Assembly (NCBI RefSeq): GCF_030408355.1
Contig: NZ_CP046606.1
Coordinates: 1,364,001 to 1,428,000, forward strand
From: Corynebacterium afermentans subsp. afermentans
GTDB lineage: Bacteria; Actinomycetota; Actinomycetes; Mycobacteriales; Mycobacteriaceae
Direction: 5' to 3'
Length of the DNA stretch: 64,000 bases
Positions 6,251 to 16,191 of the stretch are shown here, in pieces. Position 1 is the first letter of the stretch. Each line of letters begins with the position of its first letter. The notes below the pieces were generated by a model. The model worked only from the letters and a program-made list of their open reading frames with translations, had not been told where the DNA came from and did not search any database. A program made the position numbers and the translations under genes.

Positions 6251-7711
6251 CTACGGTGTCCTTTCGCGGTAGCCGTCGTGAAGCTGCGCACCGGTGCGTC
6301 GTTGCTCGCCGGAGGCGCTGTCCAAAAATGGTGCCAGCTGATAGTTGGTGTTTCTCATCCGCTCGATGTCGCGCTCAAGCTCGCTGATCCGCTCTTGGAG
6401 CACGGCTGTCTTTCGTGGGCGTCGCAGCGAGAACTTCTGGGGTTTCGTGCGGACCTCCTTGGGTCCCTCCCGGCCTTCGCGCATCCGGAATACGGTGTTG
6501 CGCACCAAGAGGAAGAAGCCGACCATGATGAGCGCCATCAAGCCGATGAGCCCGACGCGCTCGAGGGTGGAGATGCCATCGATGCCCAGCACGCTGATGT
6601 TGGTGATCAACAACCCCATCAGGGCAGCAAACAGCGACAGCACCTCCACGGATTTCCACACGAGCTGATTCGACTCTGACTCGAGCTGGCGGGACAACGC
6701 CTGCACCTTCTCGTCCACGGAAGCTACCTGCCTCTCGACGGCACTGCGGATGGCTGTTTGCACCTGCCACTCGGTGGAGACCAGCAGCCGGTAGTTCTTG
6801 TACTCCTCGTGGCGGGCAAGCTGCTGCGGGTCCAGCACACGGATTGCCATGTCCAGAGATTCCACGGCGCGCCGGTAGCAGAAGTTCTGGTCTTCCAACA
6901 GCGTCGGGTCAGCGCTGAGTGTCTGCTCCACTTCGAACGCGTGGGTGGCGGACGGCCCAGTTTCGAAATCCCACTGCGTTGCCGCGGCGATTCTGCGGTA
7001 TGCCTCCCCCATCCGGTAGTACGCGTTGCCGTCCTTGGGGTCCGACTTGACCAGAGACTCCGCCAGAATCAGCATCTCTACCCCGTAGAAGCGGAACGGA
7101 AACAGCCACAAGCCGTGCAGCAAGAGGTGGCGCAGCTTCACGGGTACACGGTCCAGGTGCCGCGAGAGGTTCGTCGGACTTTCTGGGTCTAGGCCGATGG
7201 AGGAAAACAGCTCTGACGGCACGATCCGCTTGCCGGCACTAAGTTGCGCGAACGTGAGGTAGATGCCGTTGAGGTCGTAGGGGCCGACTTGCAGTGGGGC
7301 GTCGTCGGCGCGGCTGAGCACTGCAAAAATGCCGTCGTAGTTGAAGTCGAACCGGTACAGCTGCAGCTCAATCAACGCGGTTGCGAGATACAGCAGGCGC
7401 GGTTGCTCCACGCTGCCGTGGCGGCGTACGCGCTTCGGCTCATGCGCGCCGAGCCCTCGCTCCCGGGCCTGCCAACAGACGTCGGTGACCATGTTCAGGA
7501 AGGGCTCGAACCAGACCATCTCAGTTGCCGTTTCCGCGGTCGGCGCAAACGCCGCCCGCGCGGCTTCAGCGAGGTTGTCTTTCCACTCGTGCTTGTCCGA
7601 GCGGTCGAACAGGAGGGTGTAAAACTCGGTAGTTTCCGAGTCCGCAATCCAGCCCTTCCTGGCAGCGGCGGCTGCCGCATCGAGGTCAAAACGGTTTCCG
7701 GTAGGTTGCAC
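6251..7711 (-). CDS. Unknown protein with two central membrane helices and coiled coils, partner of the AsnB-like enzyme
   Basis: 486 residues from a GTG at 7711 preceded by GAAGGGGA; an upstream ATG is possible but would overlap the divergent gene. No family was recognised. The first 310 residues are soluble and helical, with an internal stretch (about 225-295) that could be TPR-like (DPKDGNAYYRMGEAYRRIA). A coiled coil (about 315-350) leads into two membrane helices (about 353-376 and 385-404) with a short loop. The cytoplasmic C-terminal tail is basic, with a second coiled coil (436-455). The topology suggests both large ends are cytoplasmic, so it may anchor the AsnB-like enzyme to the membrane. 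It is divergent from the RibD-like gene with only 33 bases between. Confidence 0.7.
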   Translation of the reverse strand: MQPTGNRFDLDAAAAAARKGWIADSETTEFYTLLFDRSDKHEWKDNLAEAARAAFAPTAETATEMVWFEPFLNMVTDVCWQARERGLGAHEPKRVRRHGSVEQPRLLYLATALIELQLYRFDFNYDGIFAVLSRADDAPLQVGPYDLNGIYLTFAQLSAGKRIVPSELFSSIGLDPESPTNLSRHLDRVPVKLRHLLLHGLWLFPFRFYGVEMLILAESLVKSDPKDGNAYYRMGEAYRRIAAATQWDFETGPSATHAFEVEQTLSADPTLLEDQNFCYRRAVESLDMAIRVLDPQQLARHEEYKNYRLLVSTEWQVQTAIRSAVERQVASVDEKVQALSRQLESESNQLVWKSVEVLSLFAALMGLLITNISVLGIDGISTLERVGLIGLMALIMVGFFLLVRNTVFRMREGREGPKEVRTKPQKFSLRRPRKTAVLQERISELERDIERMRNTNYQLAPFLDSASGEQRRTGAQLHDGYRERTP

Positions 7712-7744
7712 AACATCCCCTTCAACAGACTGGAAACAAGTGTA

Positions 7745-8488
7745 ATGAACGAGCGGCCTCACACCCTTAATCCGGACCTTCTCATCGGACCGGTGAAGCC
7801 TCCCGGACAGCGGGAGACTCGCCTCATGGGCATTGCGGCGCTGACAGGAGCTGCCGCGAGTGACGGCACCTCTTCCGGTTTAGGCAACGACACCGATTTC
7901 GCGCTGCTCAACGCTCTGCGCATCTGGTCGGATGCGGTGCTCGTCGGCGCCGAGACCGCACGCAAGGAGAACTACTTCGGGGTGCGCACTACCCAACAGC
8001 AGCGCGAGACGCGGCACGCACGCGGGCAAGCTGAAGTGCCGCCGATTGTCGTCATGACAAAGAGCCTGAATTTCGACACTGCAACGCAGCTGTTCACGGA
8101 CACGCGCACGCCGCCGTTGTTCGCGGTACCCGAGGACGTCTTGAGAGACAAGGACGTCTTTGCACGCGCGCGGAAGATCGAGCAGGCGGGCGGCGTGATC
8201 GTGCCGGTGGAAGGCCAAGACGTGTCGGCGGTCGTGGCTGCGCTCCACGCGCGTGGGTTGGCCCGCATCGTGTGCGAAGGCGGGCCCAGCTTGAATGCCC
8301 AGCTCATTGGCGCCGGCGAAGTGGATGTGTTCCACTACACCGTCAGCCCGCGTGCGGTGCAGCCGTCCGAACTACGCCTGTTCGCTGAAGCGGACACCCC
8401 CTCAGACCGCGCCTTCGTGCTTGAGGCCGCGCACGTCACGTGCGACTCAATGCTCTTCCTGCGCTACCGGAGCGTGCGCGAAGGCTAG
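7745..8488 (+). CDS. RibD C-terminal-domain reductase (pyrimidine reductase/DHFR-like)
   Basis: 247 residues from the ATG at 7745. The fold is that of the RibD/RibG reductase domain, with the nucleotide motif near VLVGAETARKENY and the CEGGPSLNAQL loop (family EGGPxL). There is no deaminase domain. Members reduce a pyrimidine intermediate of riboflavin synthesis or act as weak dihydrofolate reductases using NADPH. The M. tuberculosis counterpart by position is Rv2671, which lies close upstream of aftC there as well. The ribosome site is poor, so translation may start close to the mRNA 5' end. Exact substrate uncertain. Confidence 0.8.
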   Translation: MNERPHTLNPDLLIGPVKPPGQRETRLMGIAALTGAAASDGTSSGLGNDTDFALLNALRIWSDAVLVGAETARKENYFGVRTTQQQRETRHARGQAEVPPIVVMTKSLNFDTATQLFTDTRTPPLFAVPEDVLRDKDVFARARKIEQAGGVIVPVEGQDVSAVVAALHARGLARIVCEGGPSLNAQLIGAGEVDVFHYTVSPRAVQPSELRLFAEADTPSDRAFVLEAAHVTCDSMLFLRYRSVREG

Positions 8489-8516
8489 CCACACCCCGGC
8501 AGGTACGGTTAGGCGC

Positions 8517-9752
8517 GTGATTGCTACACCACCGCCACGAAGTGAGCCAGCAACGGGTTCGACCGCAGTGCAGGCCCAGCCTGCCGACGAGCGCGCGGGC
8601 CTCGCACCGGCAATTGCCGCTGCCGCTTGGCCTGTCGCGGTGCTTCTGGTCGTGCACCGGCTGTTCATCCTCGCGCGCGCAGGTTCAGTGACGGACGATT
8701 TCACCACGGTGTGGTCCGCGGCGCGCCGTTTCGTCGAACGCGTCCCCGTGTACAACGAGGTGTACAGCCATGTTAACCCGCACTACCTGTACAACCCGGG
8801 CGCGACCCTGCTGCTGTCGCCGATGGGACTCATTGCCGACATCGACGTGGCGCGCCCGGTGTTCATCGCCGTCAACGCCGCGTGCATCATCGCCGCGTTG
8901 GCCTGGCTGACTAAGCTTGCGGGCCGCAAGCTTTCCGGGCCGACGTTTCCTGTGGCCGTAGCGCTGGCTTTTAGCACCGAGGCAGTGACCAACACGCTGG
9001 TGTTTTCCAACATCAACGGCATACTCCTGCTGGCGCTAGTGGCATTTATTGCGCTGCTGCTTTCCCGCCGCGATATTGCTGCGGGCATCGTGCTGGGGTT
9101 CGCCATCTTGGTCAAGCCGATGTTCGCCCCGCTGCTGGTGCTGCCGCTGTTACAGCTGCGTTGGCGCCCTGCGCTCGGCGCTATCGGCATTCCGGTGGTG
9201 ATGAACCTCATCGCGTGGCCGCTGACTCCCGGTGCCCGCGACTACCTCGACGTGGTGGTGCCGTATTTGAAGGTCACGCGCGATTACGCCAACTCTTCCC
9301 TGTCCGGGTTCGCCGTGTATTTCGGCATGCCTAGCTGGGCGCATGGCGCGCTGTTCGTGCTTCTGGCTGCCGCCGTCGCGGGGGCGGTGCTCGGTCTTGC
9401 GCGCGTGCGCCACAGCCAGGAGCTGCTGTATCTCGCCGTGGGCTCCGGAGTACTGTTCGCCGGGGTGTGCCTGTTGTCCTCCCTGGGCCAGGCGTATTAC
9501 TCCATGATGCTGTTTCCCGCCTTGTTTACGGTGTTCCACCCGGATAGTCCCCTGCGCAGCTGGCCCGCCTGGCTCGGCGCCGCACTGTGCCTGTCCCCCT
9601 TGAACTGGTCCAGCTCGTTGCACCCGCTGACCGGCAGTTGGCTCAACACGTTTTTGCCAACCGCCGGGTGGGCCGTGTTTATTGTCGCGTGCGCAGCGTG
9701 GGTATTGTTTAGGCACACCTTGCTCGCTCCGACAGAAAGGATTGGGCGATGA
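8517..9752 (+). CDS. aftC: Alpha-(1->3) arabinofuranosyltransferase, GT87-type membrane protein
   Basis: 411 residues from a GTG at 8517. The protein is hydrophobic, with about nine to ten membrane helices and, soon after the first helix, an acidic motif TDDFTTVW typical of the GT-C fold, where aspartates bind the sugar donor. AftC uses decaprenyl-phospho-arabinose to add alpha-1,3 branches to the arabinan of arabinogalactan on the outer face of the membrane. The assignment relies on the family look and on gene order: aftC-msrB is conserved in C. glutamicum and M. tuberculosis. The stop overlaps the msrB start (ATGA), so the two are translationally coupled. Confidence 0.82.
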   Translation: MIATPPPRSEPATGSTAVQAQPADERAGLAPAIAAAAWPVAVLLVVHRLFILARAGSVTDDFTTVWSAARRFVERVPVYNEVYSHVNPHYLYNPGATLLLSPMGLIADIDVARPVFIAVNAACIIAALAWLTKLAGRKLSGPTFPVAVALAFSTEAVTNTLVFSNINGILLLALVAFIALLLSRRDIAAGIVLGFAILVKPMFAPLLVLPLLQLRWRPALGAIGIPVVMNLIAWPLTPGARDYLDVVVPYLKVTRDYANSSLSGFAVYFGMPSWAHGALFVLLAAAVAGAVLGLARVRHSQELLYLAVGSGVLFAGVCLLSSLGQAYYSMMLFPALFTVFHPDSPLRSWPAWLGAALCLSPLNWSSSLHPLTGSWLNTFLPTAGWAVFIVACAAWVLFRHTLLAPTERIGR

Positions 9753-10150
9753 CGGATTTCAAGGACTTCACCGACGCGCAGTGGCGCGAGAAACTCAGCC
9801 CGGAGGAGTTCCACGTCCTGCGGGGAGCAGGCACGGAACCCCCAGGCGTCGGCGAGTACACCAACACCACCACCGAGGGTGTGTACCGCTGCCGCGCGTG
9901 CGGCGCCGAGCTGTTCCGCTCCACCGAGAAGTTCGACGCCCACTGCGGCTGGCCCTCGTTCTTCTCCCCGCTGGCGGGTGACGCCATCATTGAGCGCGAG
10001 GACACCTCCCTCGGCATGGTGCGCACCGAGGTACTGTGCGCAAACTGCCACTCGCACCTGGGCCATGTCTTCGCCGGCGAGGGTTTCAACACCCCCACCG
10101 ATCTGCGCTACTGCATTAATTCCATTTCGTTGACGCTCGACGAAGCGTAG
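9749..10150 (+). CDS. msrB: Peptide-methionine (R)-S-oxide reductase
   Basis: 133 residues. Zinc site C48-x2-C51 and C97-x2-C100; catalytic Cys122 in RYCINS; the HCGWPSF motif (65-71) holds Cys66, a possible resolving residue. The enzyme repairs the R epimer of methionine sulfoxide in oxidised proteins in the cytoplasm. All key residues are present and the length is typical of a stand-alone MsrB. It overlaps aftC by 4 bases and is the last gene of that unit. Confidence 0.95.
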   Translation: MTDFKDFTDAQWREKLSPEEFHVLRGAGTEPPGVGEYTNTTTEGVYRCRACGAELFRSTEKFDAHCGWPSFFSPLAGDAIIEREDTSLGMVRTEVLCANCHSHLGHVFAGEGFNTPTDLRYCINSISLTLDEA

Positions 10151-10184
10151 AAAAGGCGCCGGTAAGCAATTGCTTTCCGACGCC
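10151..10184 (-). terminator. Terminator downstream of hemQ
   Basis: On the minus strand an 8-bp stem GGCGTCGG/CCGGCGCC (one G-U pair) closes a loop that itself contains the dyad AAGCAATTGCTT, followed by TTTT. It lies between the convergent msrB and hemQ genes. Confidence 0.75.
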
Positions 10185-10203
10185 ACCTCCGGTGCCCAGC
10201 CTC

Positions 10204-10905
10204 CTAGGGCAGCACCGAGATGATTTCGCCGATGTCGCCGACCCGGCGGCCCGTCTGGAACGGGATCTCCTCGCGCACGTGCAGGCGCGCCTCGGTGTAG
10301 CGCATGGTCTTCATCAACGCCTCGATACGCTCCAGCGTCGGTGCCTCAAAGGCGAGCATCCACTCGTAGTCGCCGAGCGTGAATGCCTCGACGGTGTTGG
10401 CTCGCACATCCGCAAAATCGCGGGCCGCCATGCCGTGCTCCGCAAGGATGCGGCGGCGCTCCTGCGGGTCCATCACGTACCAGTCGTAGGAGCGCACGAA
10501 CGGGTAGACCGTAATCCAGTCCCCCGGCTCCTCGCCCATGATGAAGCTGGGCAGGTGCGACTTGTTGAACTCGGCGGGGCGGTGCAGCCCGTTGCCGATC
10601 CAGCTCAGTTCCACCTTCTGCCCGAACTCCGTCTCGCGGCGGAAATCCGCGAGGGCCTTTTGCAGATGCTCGAACTCTTCGGCGTGCCACCAGATCATGA
10701 AGTCAGCGTCGGCGCGGATACCGGTGTTGTCGTAGATGCCGCGGACCGTGACTACGCCTTCCTGCTCGAGGTTGGAGAAGAAGGCGCGAGCTTCGTCGAT
10801 AAGCTGGCTGCGCTCGGTGCCAAGCACCCCGGGGAGCGCGCGAAACACAGCGAACTGCAGAAAGCGCTGCGTGGCGTTGAGTTTGTCAAAGTCGAGCTTG
10901 GCCAT
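10204..10905 (-). CDS. hemQ: Coproheme decarboxylase (HemQ/ChdC)
   Basis: 233 residues from an ATG with GGAAGGGG nine bases upstream. The chlorite-dismutase-like fold shows the radical tyrosine in [11 protein letters not shown] (Tyr134) and the axial heme histidine in LAEHGMAAR (His157), close to the positions known for corynebacterial HemQ. Family knowledge: it converts coproheme III to heme b with peroxide, the last step of the coproporphyrin-dependent heme pathway of Gram-positives. A TAGAAT -10 candidate lies upstream near 10950. Position next to msrB and the DUF3000 gene matches the conserved order. Confidence 0.93.
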   Translation of the reverse strand: MAKLDFDKLNATQRFLQFAVFRALPGVLGTERSQLIDEARAFFSNLEQEGVVTVRGIYDNTGIRADADFMIWWHAEEFEHLQKALADFRRETEFGQKVELSWIGNGLHRPAEFNKSHLPSFIMGEEPGDWITVYPFVRSYDWYVMDPQERRRILAEHGMAARDFADVRANTVEAFTLGDYEWMLAFEAPTLERIEALMKTMRYTEARLHVREEIPFQTGRRVGDIGEIISVLP

Positions 10906-11030
10906 AGATTTTGCCCCTTCCCTGCCGCACGGCAGATCAAACGAAAGTCGTAGGACATTCTACGCCCTAGGTTGTGGCACTCACGGCGCGCCTCCCCCAA
11001 CGACGCCGGTTGCTGGATACGTTTGAGCCT

Positions 11031-11672
11031 GTGATGAAACCGGACACCACCTCGCCCATGTCCGCCGGAGGCGCGGGCGGCAACAGGGACGACCACGGCA
11101 ACAGCGATTCCTGGCCCGCAGAATTCAGTGCGGCCGTTGAATCCATGCACGCGGCGCGCCTGCGCCCCGAAATCACCCTGGGCACCATCCGCCCGCCGCA
11201 GCGCCCCGCACCGTTTAGCCACGCCGTCGGCTTGGAGGTCGCGCACGCGGACGAAGAAAACGTCCCGGTCGACTCTGAAGGCGATGCCTTCGGCCGCCTG
11301 ATCTTGTTGCACTCGCCCGCCGCAGAAGAAGCGTGGGAAGGCACCATGCGCCTGGTCGCCTACATCCAGGCCGACATGGACGACGCCGTAGCCTCGGACC
11401 CGCTGCTTCCGGACGTAGCCTGGCAGTGGCTCAACGAATCGCTGGCTGAGACCGGCGCGCGCCACACCAACCTCGGCGGCACCGTCACCTCGACTGCCTC
11501 TGTGCGCTTCGGCGAGATCGGCGGGCCGCCACGCGCCTACCAGCTGGAGATGCGCGCGTCCTGGACCGCGGAGGGCACCGACCTTCAACACCACGTCGAA
11601 GCGTTTTCCAAGGTTCTGGCGCACGTGGCCGGTTTGCCTCCGGAGGGTGTGGCACAGCTCGGCGCGCGCTAA
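11031..11672 (+). CDS. DUF3000 family protein
   Basis: 213 residues. Start set at GTG 11031 because TACGTT (11018-11023) lies exactly 7 bases before it, as in leaderless transcripts; an ATG follows immediately (11034). This is a conserved actinobacterial protein of unknown function found between hemQ and rnd. The first 30 residues are low-complexity Gly/Asp/Asn; the domain proper starts near SWPAEFSAAVESM. It is soluble and has no evident catalytic motif. The short 12-base gap to rnd suggests some coupling, although rnd has its own -10-like site. Confidence 0.8.
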   Translation: MMKPDTTSPMSAGGAGGNRDDHGNSDSWPAEFSAAVESMHAARLRPEITLGTIRPPQRPAPFSHAVGLEVAHADEENVPVDSEGDAFGRLILLHSPAAEEAWEGTMRLVAYIQADMDDAVASDPLLPDVAWQWLNESLAETGARHTNLGGTVTSTASVRFGEIGGPPRAYQLEMRASWTAEGTDLQHHVEAFSKVLAHVAGLPPEGVAQLGAR

Positions 11673-11684
11673 TATCGTTTTTTG

Positions 11685-12890
11685 ATGAGTGCCCGGCTGG
11701 ACTACCGCCTTGTAGATACGCCCGCCGCCTTTCGTGAGGCTGCGGGCGCACTCGCGCACGGTCGCGGACCGTTCGCCGTGGACACTGAACGCGCTTCTTC
11801 CTTCCGCTACGGCAACCGCGCATTTCTTGTGCAAGTAGCGCGACGTGGCGCAGGAACGTTTCTGATAGCGCCCGAAGGCCACCGCGACGAGGTGCGCGAG
11901 ATCTTCGCACCCGTGCTGGGCGGACAGGAATGGATCATCCACGCCGCGGGAGAAGACCTGCGCAGCCTTGCACTGCTCGGATTGCATCCCGGCATCCTTT
12001 TCGACACCGAACTGGCATCACGGATCGTCGGCCACGACCGCCCCAACCTCGCCGCCATGGTCGAACGTTTCGTCGGTGTGGAGCTGGAGAAAGGCCACGG
12101 CCACGAGGATTGGTCGCGCACGCCGCTGCCAAAGTCGTGGCAAGACTACGCCGCACTCGACGTGGAATATCTCCACGAGCTGGCAGAGGCGCTCACGGAA
12201 GTCCTCGACGCTCAGGGCAAACTGCATTGGGCATTCGAGGAGTTCGCGCACCTGATCGCCGTGTATTCAAAGACTCCCTACCCGGAGAAGACTTGGCGGG
12301 ATATGAAAGGGCTCGCGTCGGTACGTGACCAATCCGGGCTCCAAGTCGCCCGCGAACTCTGGCACGCGCGTGAAGAGATCAGCGAACAGCGCGACATCGC
12401 TCCGGGGCGGCTACTTCCCAACCGGGCCTTATTGGCTATCGCGCTCGCCGAGCCAGACTCCCCTCACGGACTGACTCGTGCGATTGGGAGTAAAGGCATG
12501 CCCTCGCGGGACGTGCGGCGCTGGCTCGGCGTGGTCGAACGCGCACTTTCGGCGGACCCAGCCACGTGGCCGCGACGCCGAGATCCGCGTGAAAACGGCA
12601 CACCGTCGAAATCCGGCTGGGAGCGCCACTACCCCGAATCGTGGCAGATGCTGCAGCTGTGCCGCGAAGACATCGCCGCCAGCGCAGAAGACTTAGATAT
12701 TCGTCCCGACATTTTGCTCACGCCCGCGATTTTGCGCGAGACGGTGTGGAACGCGCCCGACAAGGCGCCGGCGTGGGATACCCACCAGGCAGCGATCGCC
12801 CTGGAGAAAGCGGGCGCGCGACCGTGGCAGATCCAAATCACTGCGCCGATCCTGGCCGCAGCGCACGCGGAGATGCTCGATTTGGTCTAG
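11685..12890 (+). CDS. rnd: Ribonuclease D (DEDDy 3'-5' exoribonuclease with HRDC domain)
   Basis: 401 residues from the ATG at 11685. TAATAT at 11670-11675 suggests a leaderless start; a TTG at 11682 is the alternative. The DEDDy residues are visible: Asp33 and Glu35 (FAVDTERAS), Asp91 (AAGEDLRSL), Tyr155 and Asp159 ([10 protein letters not shown]). An HRDC-type helical domain follows at about 210-290. The enzyme trims the 3' ends of tRNA precursors and other stable RNAs. It is convergent with dxs, and the stop codons TAG of both genes share the tetramer CTAG at 12887-12890. Confidence 0.9.
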   Translation: MSARLDYRLVDTPAAFREAAGALAHGRGPFAVDTERASSFRYGNRAFLVQVARRGAGTFLIAPEGHRDEVREIFAPVLGGQEWIIHAAGEDLRSLALLGLHPGILFDTELASRIVGHDRPNLAAMVERFVGVELEKGHGHEDWSRTPLPKSWQDYAALDVEYLHELAEALTEVLDAQGKLHWAFEEFAHLIAVYSKTPYPEKTWRDMKGLASVRDQSGLQVARELWHAREEISEQRDIAPGRLLPNRALLAIALAEPDSPHGLTRAIGSKGMPSRDVRRWLGVVERALSADPATWPRRRDPRENGTPSKSGWERHYPESWQMLQLCREDIAASAEDLDIRPDILLTPAILRETVWNAPDKAPAWDTHQAAIALEKAGARPWQIQITAPILAAAHAEMLDLV

Positions 12891-14824
12891 CGCTTCGCTT
12901 CAGCTTCCGGGTCCGCCAGGCTTTCTGCCCACTGACGAACCTGATCCGCAGCAGAGACTGGATCAAGGCCGTACTCCTGCAGGATCTCGCCGCGAGATGC
13001 GTGCAGCGGGAAAATATCCGGGAAAGCGAGCTGCCGCACCGGGGTATCCACCTCCGCAGCCGCAAGCGCCTCGGCAACAGCGGATCCCACGCCACCGCGG
13101 ACCACGCCGTCTTCATACACCACCACCAGGTCGGCTTCCGCGGCCAACTCCAGCACGTCAGAGGAGACGGGGATGACCCAGCGCGGGTCTACCACGGTTG
13201 CCCGGATGCCGTCGTCACGCACCGCCTTTGCTACCTCGAGGCCGTACCTCGCAAACGCGCCGACGGCGACGATCAGCACGTCGATGTCGTCCTCGGTGCC
13301 CTCGCCCTCCGGGCGTGCCAGCACGTCGGTACCGCCGGCAAGACGCTCAACGACATCAATATCAGCGCCAACCGCGCCCTTGGGGAAGCGGACAACCGTC
13401 GGCCCGTCGTCGACAGCAATAGCCTCGGCGAACTCCTCACGCAGACGCGCCGCATCCCGGGGCGCTGCAATGCGGATGCCCGGCACGATCGAGGCGATCG
13501 CCATATCCCACACGCCGTTGTGGCTGGCGCCGTCCGAACCGGTCACGCCGGCGCGGTCGAGCACCAACGTGACAGGCTGATCAATCAGTCCCACATCCAT
13601 GAGCAGTTGGTCGAACGCCCGGTTCAAAAACGTCGAGTACACCGCAACGACCGGGTGCAGGCCGCCGAGCGCCATCCCGGAGGCGGAAGCGACAGCGTGC
13701 TGCTCCGCAATACCGACATCGAAGAAACGGTCCGGGAACTGCTCCGCAAAAGGTTGCAAGCCGGTCGGCCCCGCCATCGCCGCGGTGATGGCCACGATAT
13801 CGTCGCGCTCGTGGCCGGCGCGCAGCAGCTCCTCGGTGAACACAGACGTCCAGCCCGGCTCAGACGCGGCGAGCGACTGCCCTGTCACCGGGTCGATCAC
13901 ACCCGTGGAGTGCATCTGATCCGCCACATTGTTCACGGCCGGGGCGAACCCGTGGCCCTTTTCCGTGACCACGTGCACGATCAGCGGCTCCTCAAAGCGC
14001 TTGGCGTATTTGAAAGCGTTGAGCAAGCTTTTAATGTCGTGGCCTTCAACCGGGCCGACGTACTTCATCCCCAGCTCCGGGAACATCTCGGTGGGCAGCA
14101 CCTGGTACTTCACGCCTTCTTTGAGCGCGTGCAGTGCGTCGAACGTGCGCTCGCCCACCCAGCCCATGGACTTCAGCGTCTTCTTGCCGGACTCCATCAC
14201 TTCGTCGTACGCCGGCTGCATTCGAAGCGCCGCAAGCTGATCGCGAAGCTTTGTCAGGTTGTTGGCGAACCCGCCGATGGTCGGCGAGTAGGACCGTCCG
14301 TTGTCGTTGACCACGATGACAACGTTGCGGTTGGCCGCCGCAATGTTGTTTAGCGCCTCCCAGCACATGCCACCGGTCAACGCACCGTCTCCTACGACGG
14401 CGACAACGTTGGCGTCATCGCTGCCCTTCAGCGCCTTTGCCTTGGCAAGACCGTCCGCATACGACAACGACGCGCTCGCGTGCGAGGACTCGGTCCAATC
14501 GTGCTCCGACTCCGCGCGCGCCGTGTATCCGGAAAGCCCGCCCTTTTTACGCAGCGTGTCAAACTGCCCGCCGCGGCCGGTGAGGATCTTATGCACGTAC
14601 GACTGGTGGGAGGTGTCCCAAATAATCGGGTCGTTCGGTGAATCGAAGATGTAGTGCAGTGCGATGGTCATCTCCACCACACCCAGGTTGGGGCCGAGGT
14701 GCCCGCCGGTGGCGGAGACCTTCTGGATCAGCATCTCGCGGATCTCATCCGCCAGAGCTTCAAGCTGCGCAGGAGAAAGCTTGCGGACATCCGCTGGCGT
14801 CGCAATGTGCTCGAGCAGTGCCAC
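12887..14824 (-). CDS. dxs: 1-deoxy-D-xylulose-5-phosphate synthase
   Basis: 645 residues. I place the start at GTG 14824 ([13 protein letters not shown]...), since Dxs proteins begin with an M-x-L-L-x-x-I pattern and AAGGAG/AGGA sites precede it; an ATG at 14848 would add eight unusual residues. Thiamine diphosphate motifs are intact: [10 protein letters not shown] and the NDN downstream, and the transketolase Pyr motif [15 protein letters not shown]. It condenses pyruvate and glyceraldehyde-3-phosphate, the first step of the MEP isoprenoid pathway, which feeds the decaprenyl carriers used by AftC. A TAAACT -10 candidate sits in the 89-base gap to the upstream gene. Confidence 0.95.
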   Translation of the reverse strand: MALLEHIATPADVRKLSPAQLEALADEIREMLIQKVSATGGHLGPNLGVVEMTIALHYIFDSPNDPIIWDTSHQSYVHKILTGRGGQFDTLRKKGGLSGYTARAESEHDWTESSHASASLSYADGLAKAKALKGSDDANVVAVVGDGALTGGMCWEALNNIAAANRNVVIVVNDNGRSYSPTIGGFANNLTKLRDQLAALRMQPAYDEVMESGKKTLKSMGWVGERTFDALHALKEGVKYQVLPTEMFPELGMKYVGPVEGHDIKSLLNAFKYAKRFEEPLIVHVVTEKGHGFAPAVNNVADQMHSTGVIDPVTGQSLAASEPGWTSVFTEELLRAGHERDDIVAITAAMAGPTGLQPFAEQFPDRFFDVGIAEQHAVASASGMALGGLHPVVAVYSTFLNRAFDQLLMDVGLIDQPVTLVLDRAGVTGSDGASHNGVWDMAIASIVPGIRIAAPRDAARLREEFAEAIAVDDGPTVVRFPKGAVGADIDVVERLAGGTDVLARPEGEGTEDDIDVLIVAVGAFARYGLEVAKAVRDDGIRATVVDPRWVIPVSSDVLELAAEADLVVVYEDGVVRGGVGSAVAEALAAAEVDTPVRQLAFPDIFPLHASRGEILQEYGLDPVSAADQVRQWAESLADPEAEAKR

Positions 14825-14913
14825 AGTCCTGTCGTACTCCTTCGCCATATCGGGCGCGCCCGGGAGTGGGCGCAGCTGCCGTTTCGTTCACGCTAGTTTA
14901 CACGCTGGCTTTC

Positions 14914-16191
14914 TCACGAGGATTCGTCCCGCGGCACCGGCTCAAGCATCGCCATCACCTCGAAGTGGTGGGTGTTCGGGAACGCGTCGATAAGCTTCAT
15001 TTGCTTCACCGCGTAGCCGTGTTCGCCAAAGCCCGCTAAATCGCGAGCGAACGTCGCCGGGTCGCATCCGACGTGGATGATGCGCTCTGGTGCCGCTTGA
15101 ACAATCGCGCGGACCACGTCCGCGCCCGCACCTGCCCGCGGCGGGTCCAGCACAACTAAGCCGGGACGCTCCAGCTCTCCCACGACTGCCGCCGTATCGC
15201 CGTGGTGCACGCGCACATCGCACGCGTCGGCGACCTGTTGGCGGCGGGAGGTGGCGGCGCTGGAGTAGTCCACGGTCTCAATCCGGCCGCCGCCGAGCGC
15301 CGCGCTCATCGCCGGCACAAACGCGCCGACGCCGCCGTAGAGGTCCCAACCCACGCAGTTGGCGTACGCGCCTGCACCCCACTGGTAGATCACATCGGAA
15401 TACGCCTCCGGGGCACGCTGGTGCGCCTGCCAGAACGCGGTCGGCGGAAAAACGAAGGCGAACCCGCGCACGTGTTCTACCAGCTCACCCGGCCCTTCAA
15501 GAACACGCTCGACGCGCTCCACGCGGCGCCCACGGTGCGCAGCCCGGGTCTCCACCACGTGGCGGATGCCCTTCGCGTCAACCGCGACAACGAGCTCGGC
15601 TCCCGGGGTGAACGTTGCAGCTCCCTCGCCCACAATGCCGTCGAGCAAGCCCGCCTTCGGCTGCGTGCACTGCACCCCAGCGACAACTTCAGCGGAACGC
15701 GCCCTCCGCATGCCGGCATTGCCCTTACGGTCTACGCCCAGCCTGACGCGGGTCCGCCACCCGGTCACTGGCTCAAGCTGAATCGCCTCCACCTCGTGGA
15801 GGTCGTACCCGTCCAACACCCCCGAGCGGGAGGACAGCGCCCCCAGTTGCCCCAGGAGCACCTCGCGTTTGAACTCCAGCTGCGCGTGGGCGGCGATATG
15901 GGAAAAGTCGCAGCACCCCGCACCTGCGGCAGCCGCAGGGCAAGTGGGGTCGACGCGGTGCGGCGACGGATCAAGCACGGCGGTAGCCTCCGCGCGGGCC
16001 CACCGCTTCTTCACCTTCGTTAGCGTCGCCTCCACCGTGTCGCCGGGGATTGCGCCACGGACGAACACCACACGCCCGTCGGGCGCGTCGGCGATGCCTT
16101 CGCCGCCGTGCGCCATGGCACGGACGTGCAAACGCACCGGCGCCCCCGCCGCTACAGCGGGCGCACCGGTGCTATCAGCCAGATCCGCCAT
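14914..16191 (-). CDS. TrmA/RumA-type class I SAM-dependent RNA methyltransferase with TRAM domain
   Basis: 425 residues. An N-terminal TRAM domain (about 15-75, with MAHGGEGIA and GAIPGDTVEA) is followed by the uracil-C5 methyltransferase core. SAM and catalytic motifs are VVLDPPRAGAG and HVGCDPATFARDL, with catalytic Cys376 and the general-base Glu411 in HHFEVMAM. The usual iron-sulfur cysteine set of RumA is only partly suggested (CCDFSH near 93). The enzyme probably methylates uridine in tRNA or rRNA; the exact target cannot be told from sequence. It starts directly at the stop of the DUF3710 gene, so the two form an operon. Confidence 0.85.
   Translation of the reverse strand: MADLADSTGAPAVAAGAPVRLHVRAMAHGGEGIADAPDGRVVFVRGAIPGDTVEATLTKVKKRWARAEATAVLDPSPHRVDPTCPAAAAGAGCCDFSHIAAHAQLEFKREVLLGQLGALSSRSGVLDGYDLHEVEAIQLEPVTGWRTRVRLGVDRKGNAGMRRARSAEVVAGVQCTQPKAGLLDGIVGEGAATFTPGAELVVAVDAKGIRHVVETRAAHRGRRVERVERVLEGPGELVEHVRGFAFVFPPTAFWQAHQRAPEAYSDVIYQWGAGAYANCVGWDLYGGVGAFVPAMSAALGGGRIETVDYSSAATSRRQQVADACDVRVHHGDTAAVVGELERPGLVVLDPPRAGAGADVVRAIVQAAPERIIHVGCDPATFARDLAGFGEHGYAVKQMKLIDAFPNTHHFEVMAMLEPVPRDESS

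Noticed and set aside
7712..7744. Possible FMN riboswitch before the RibD-like gene
   Set aside because: Only 33 bases separate the divergent starts, far too short for an RFN element.
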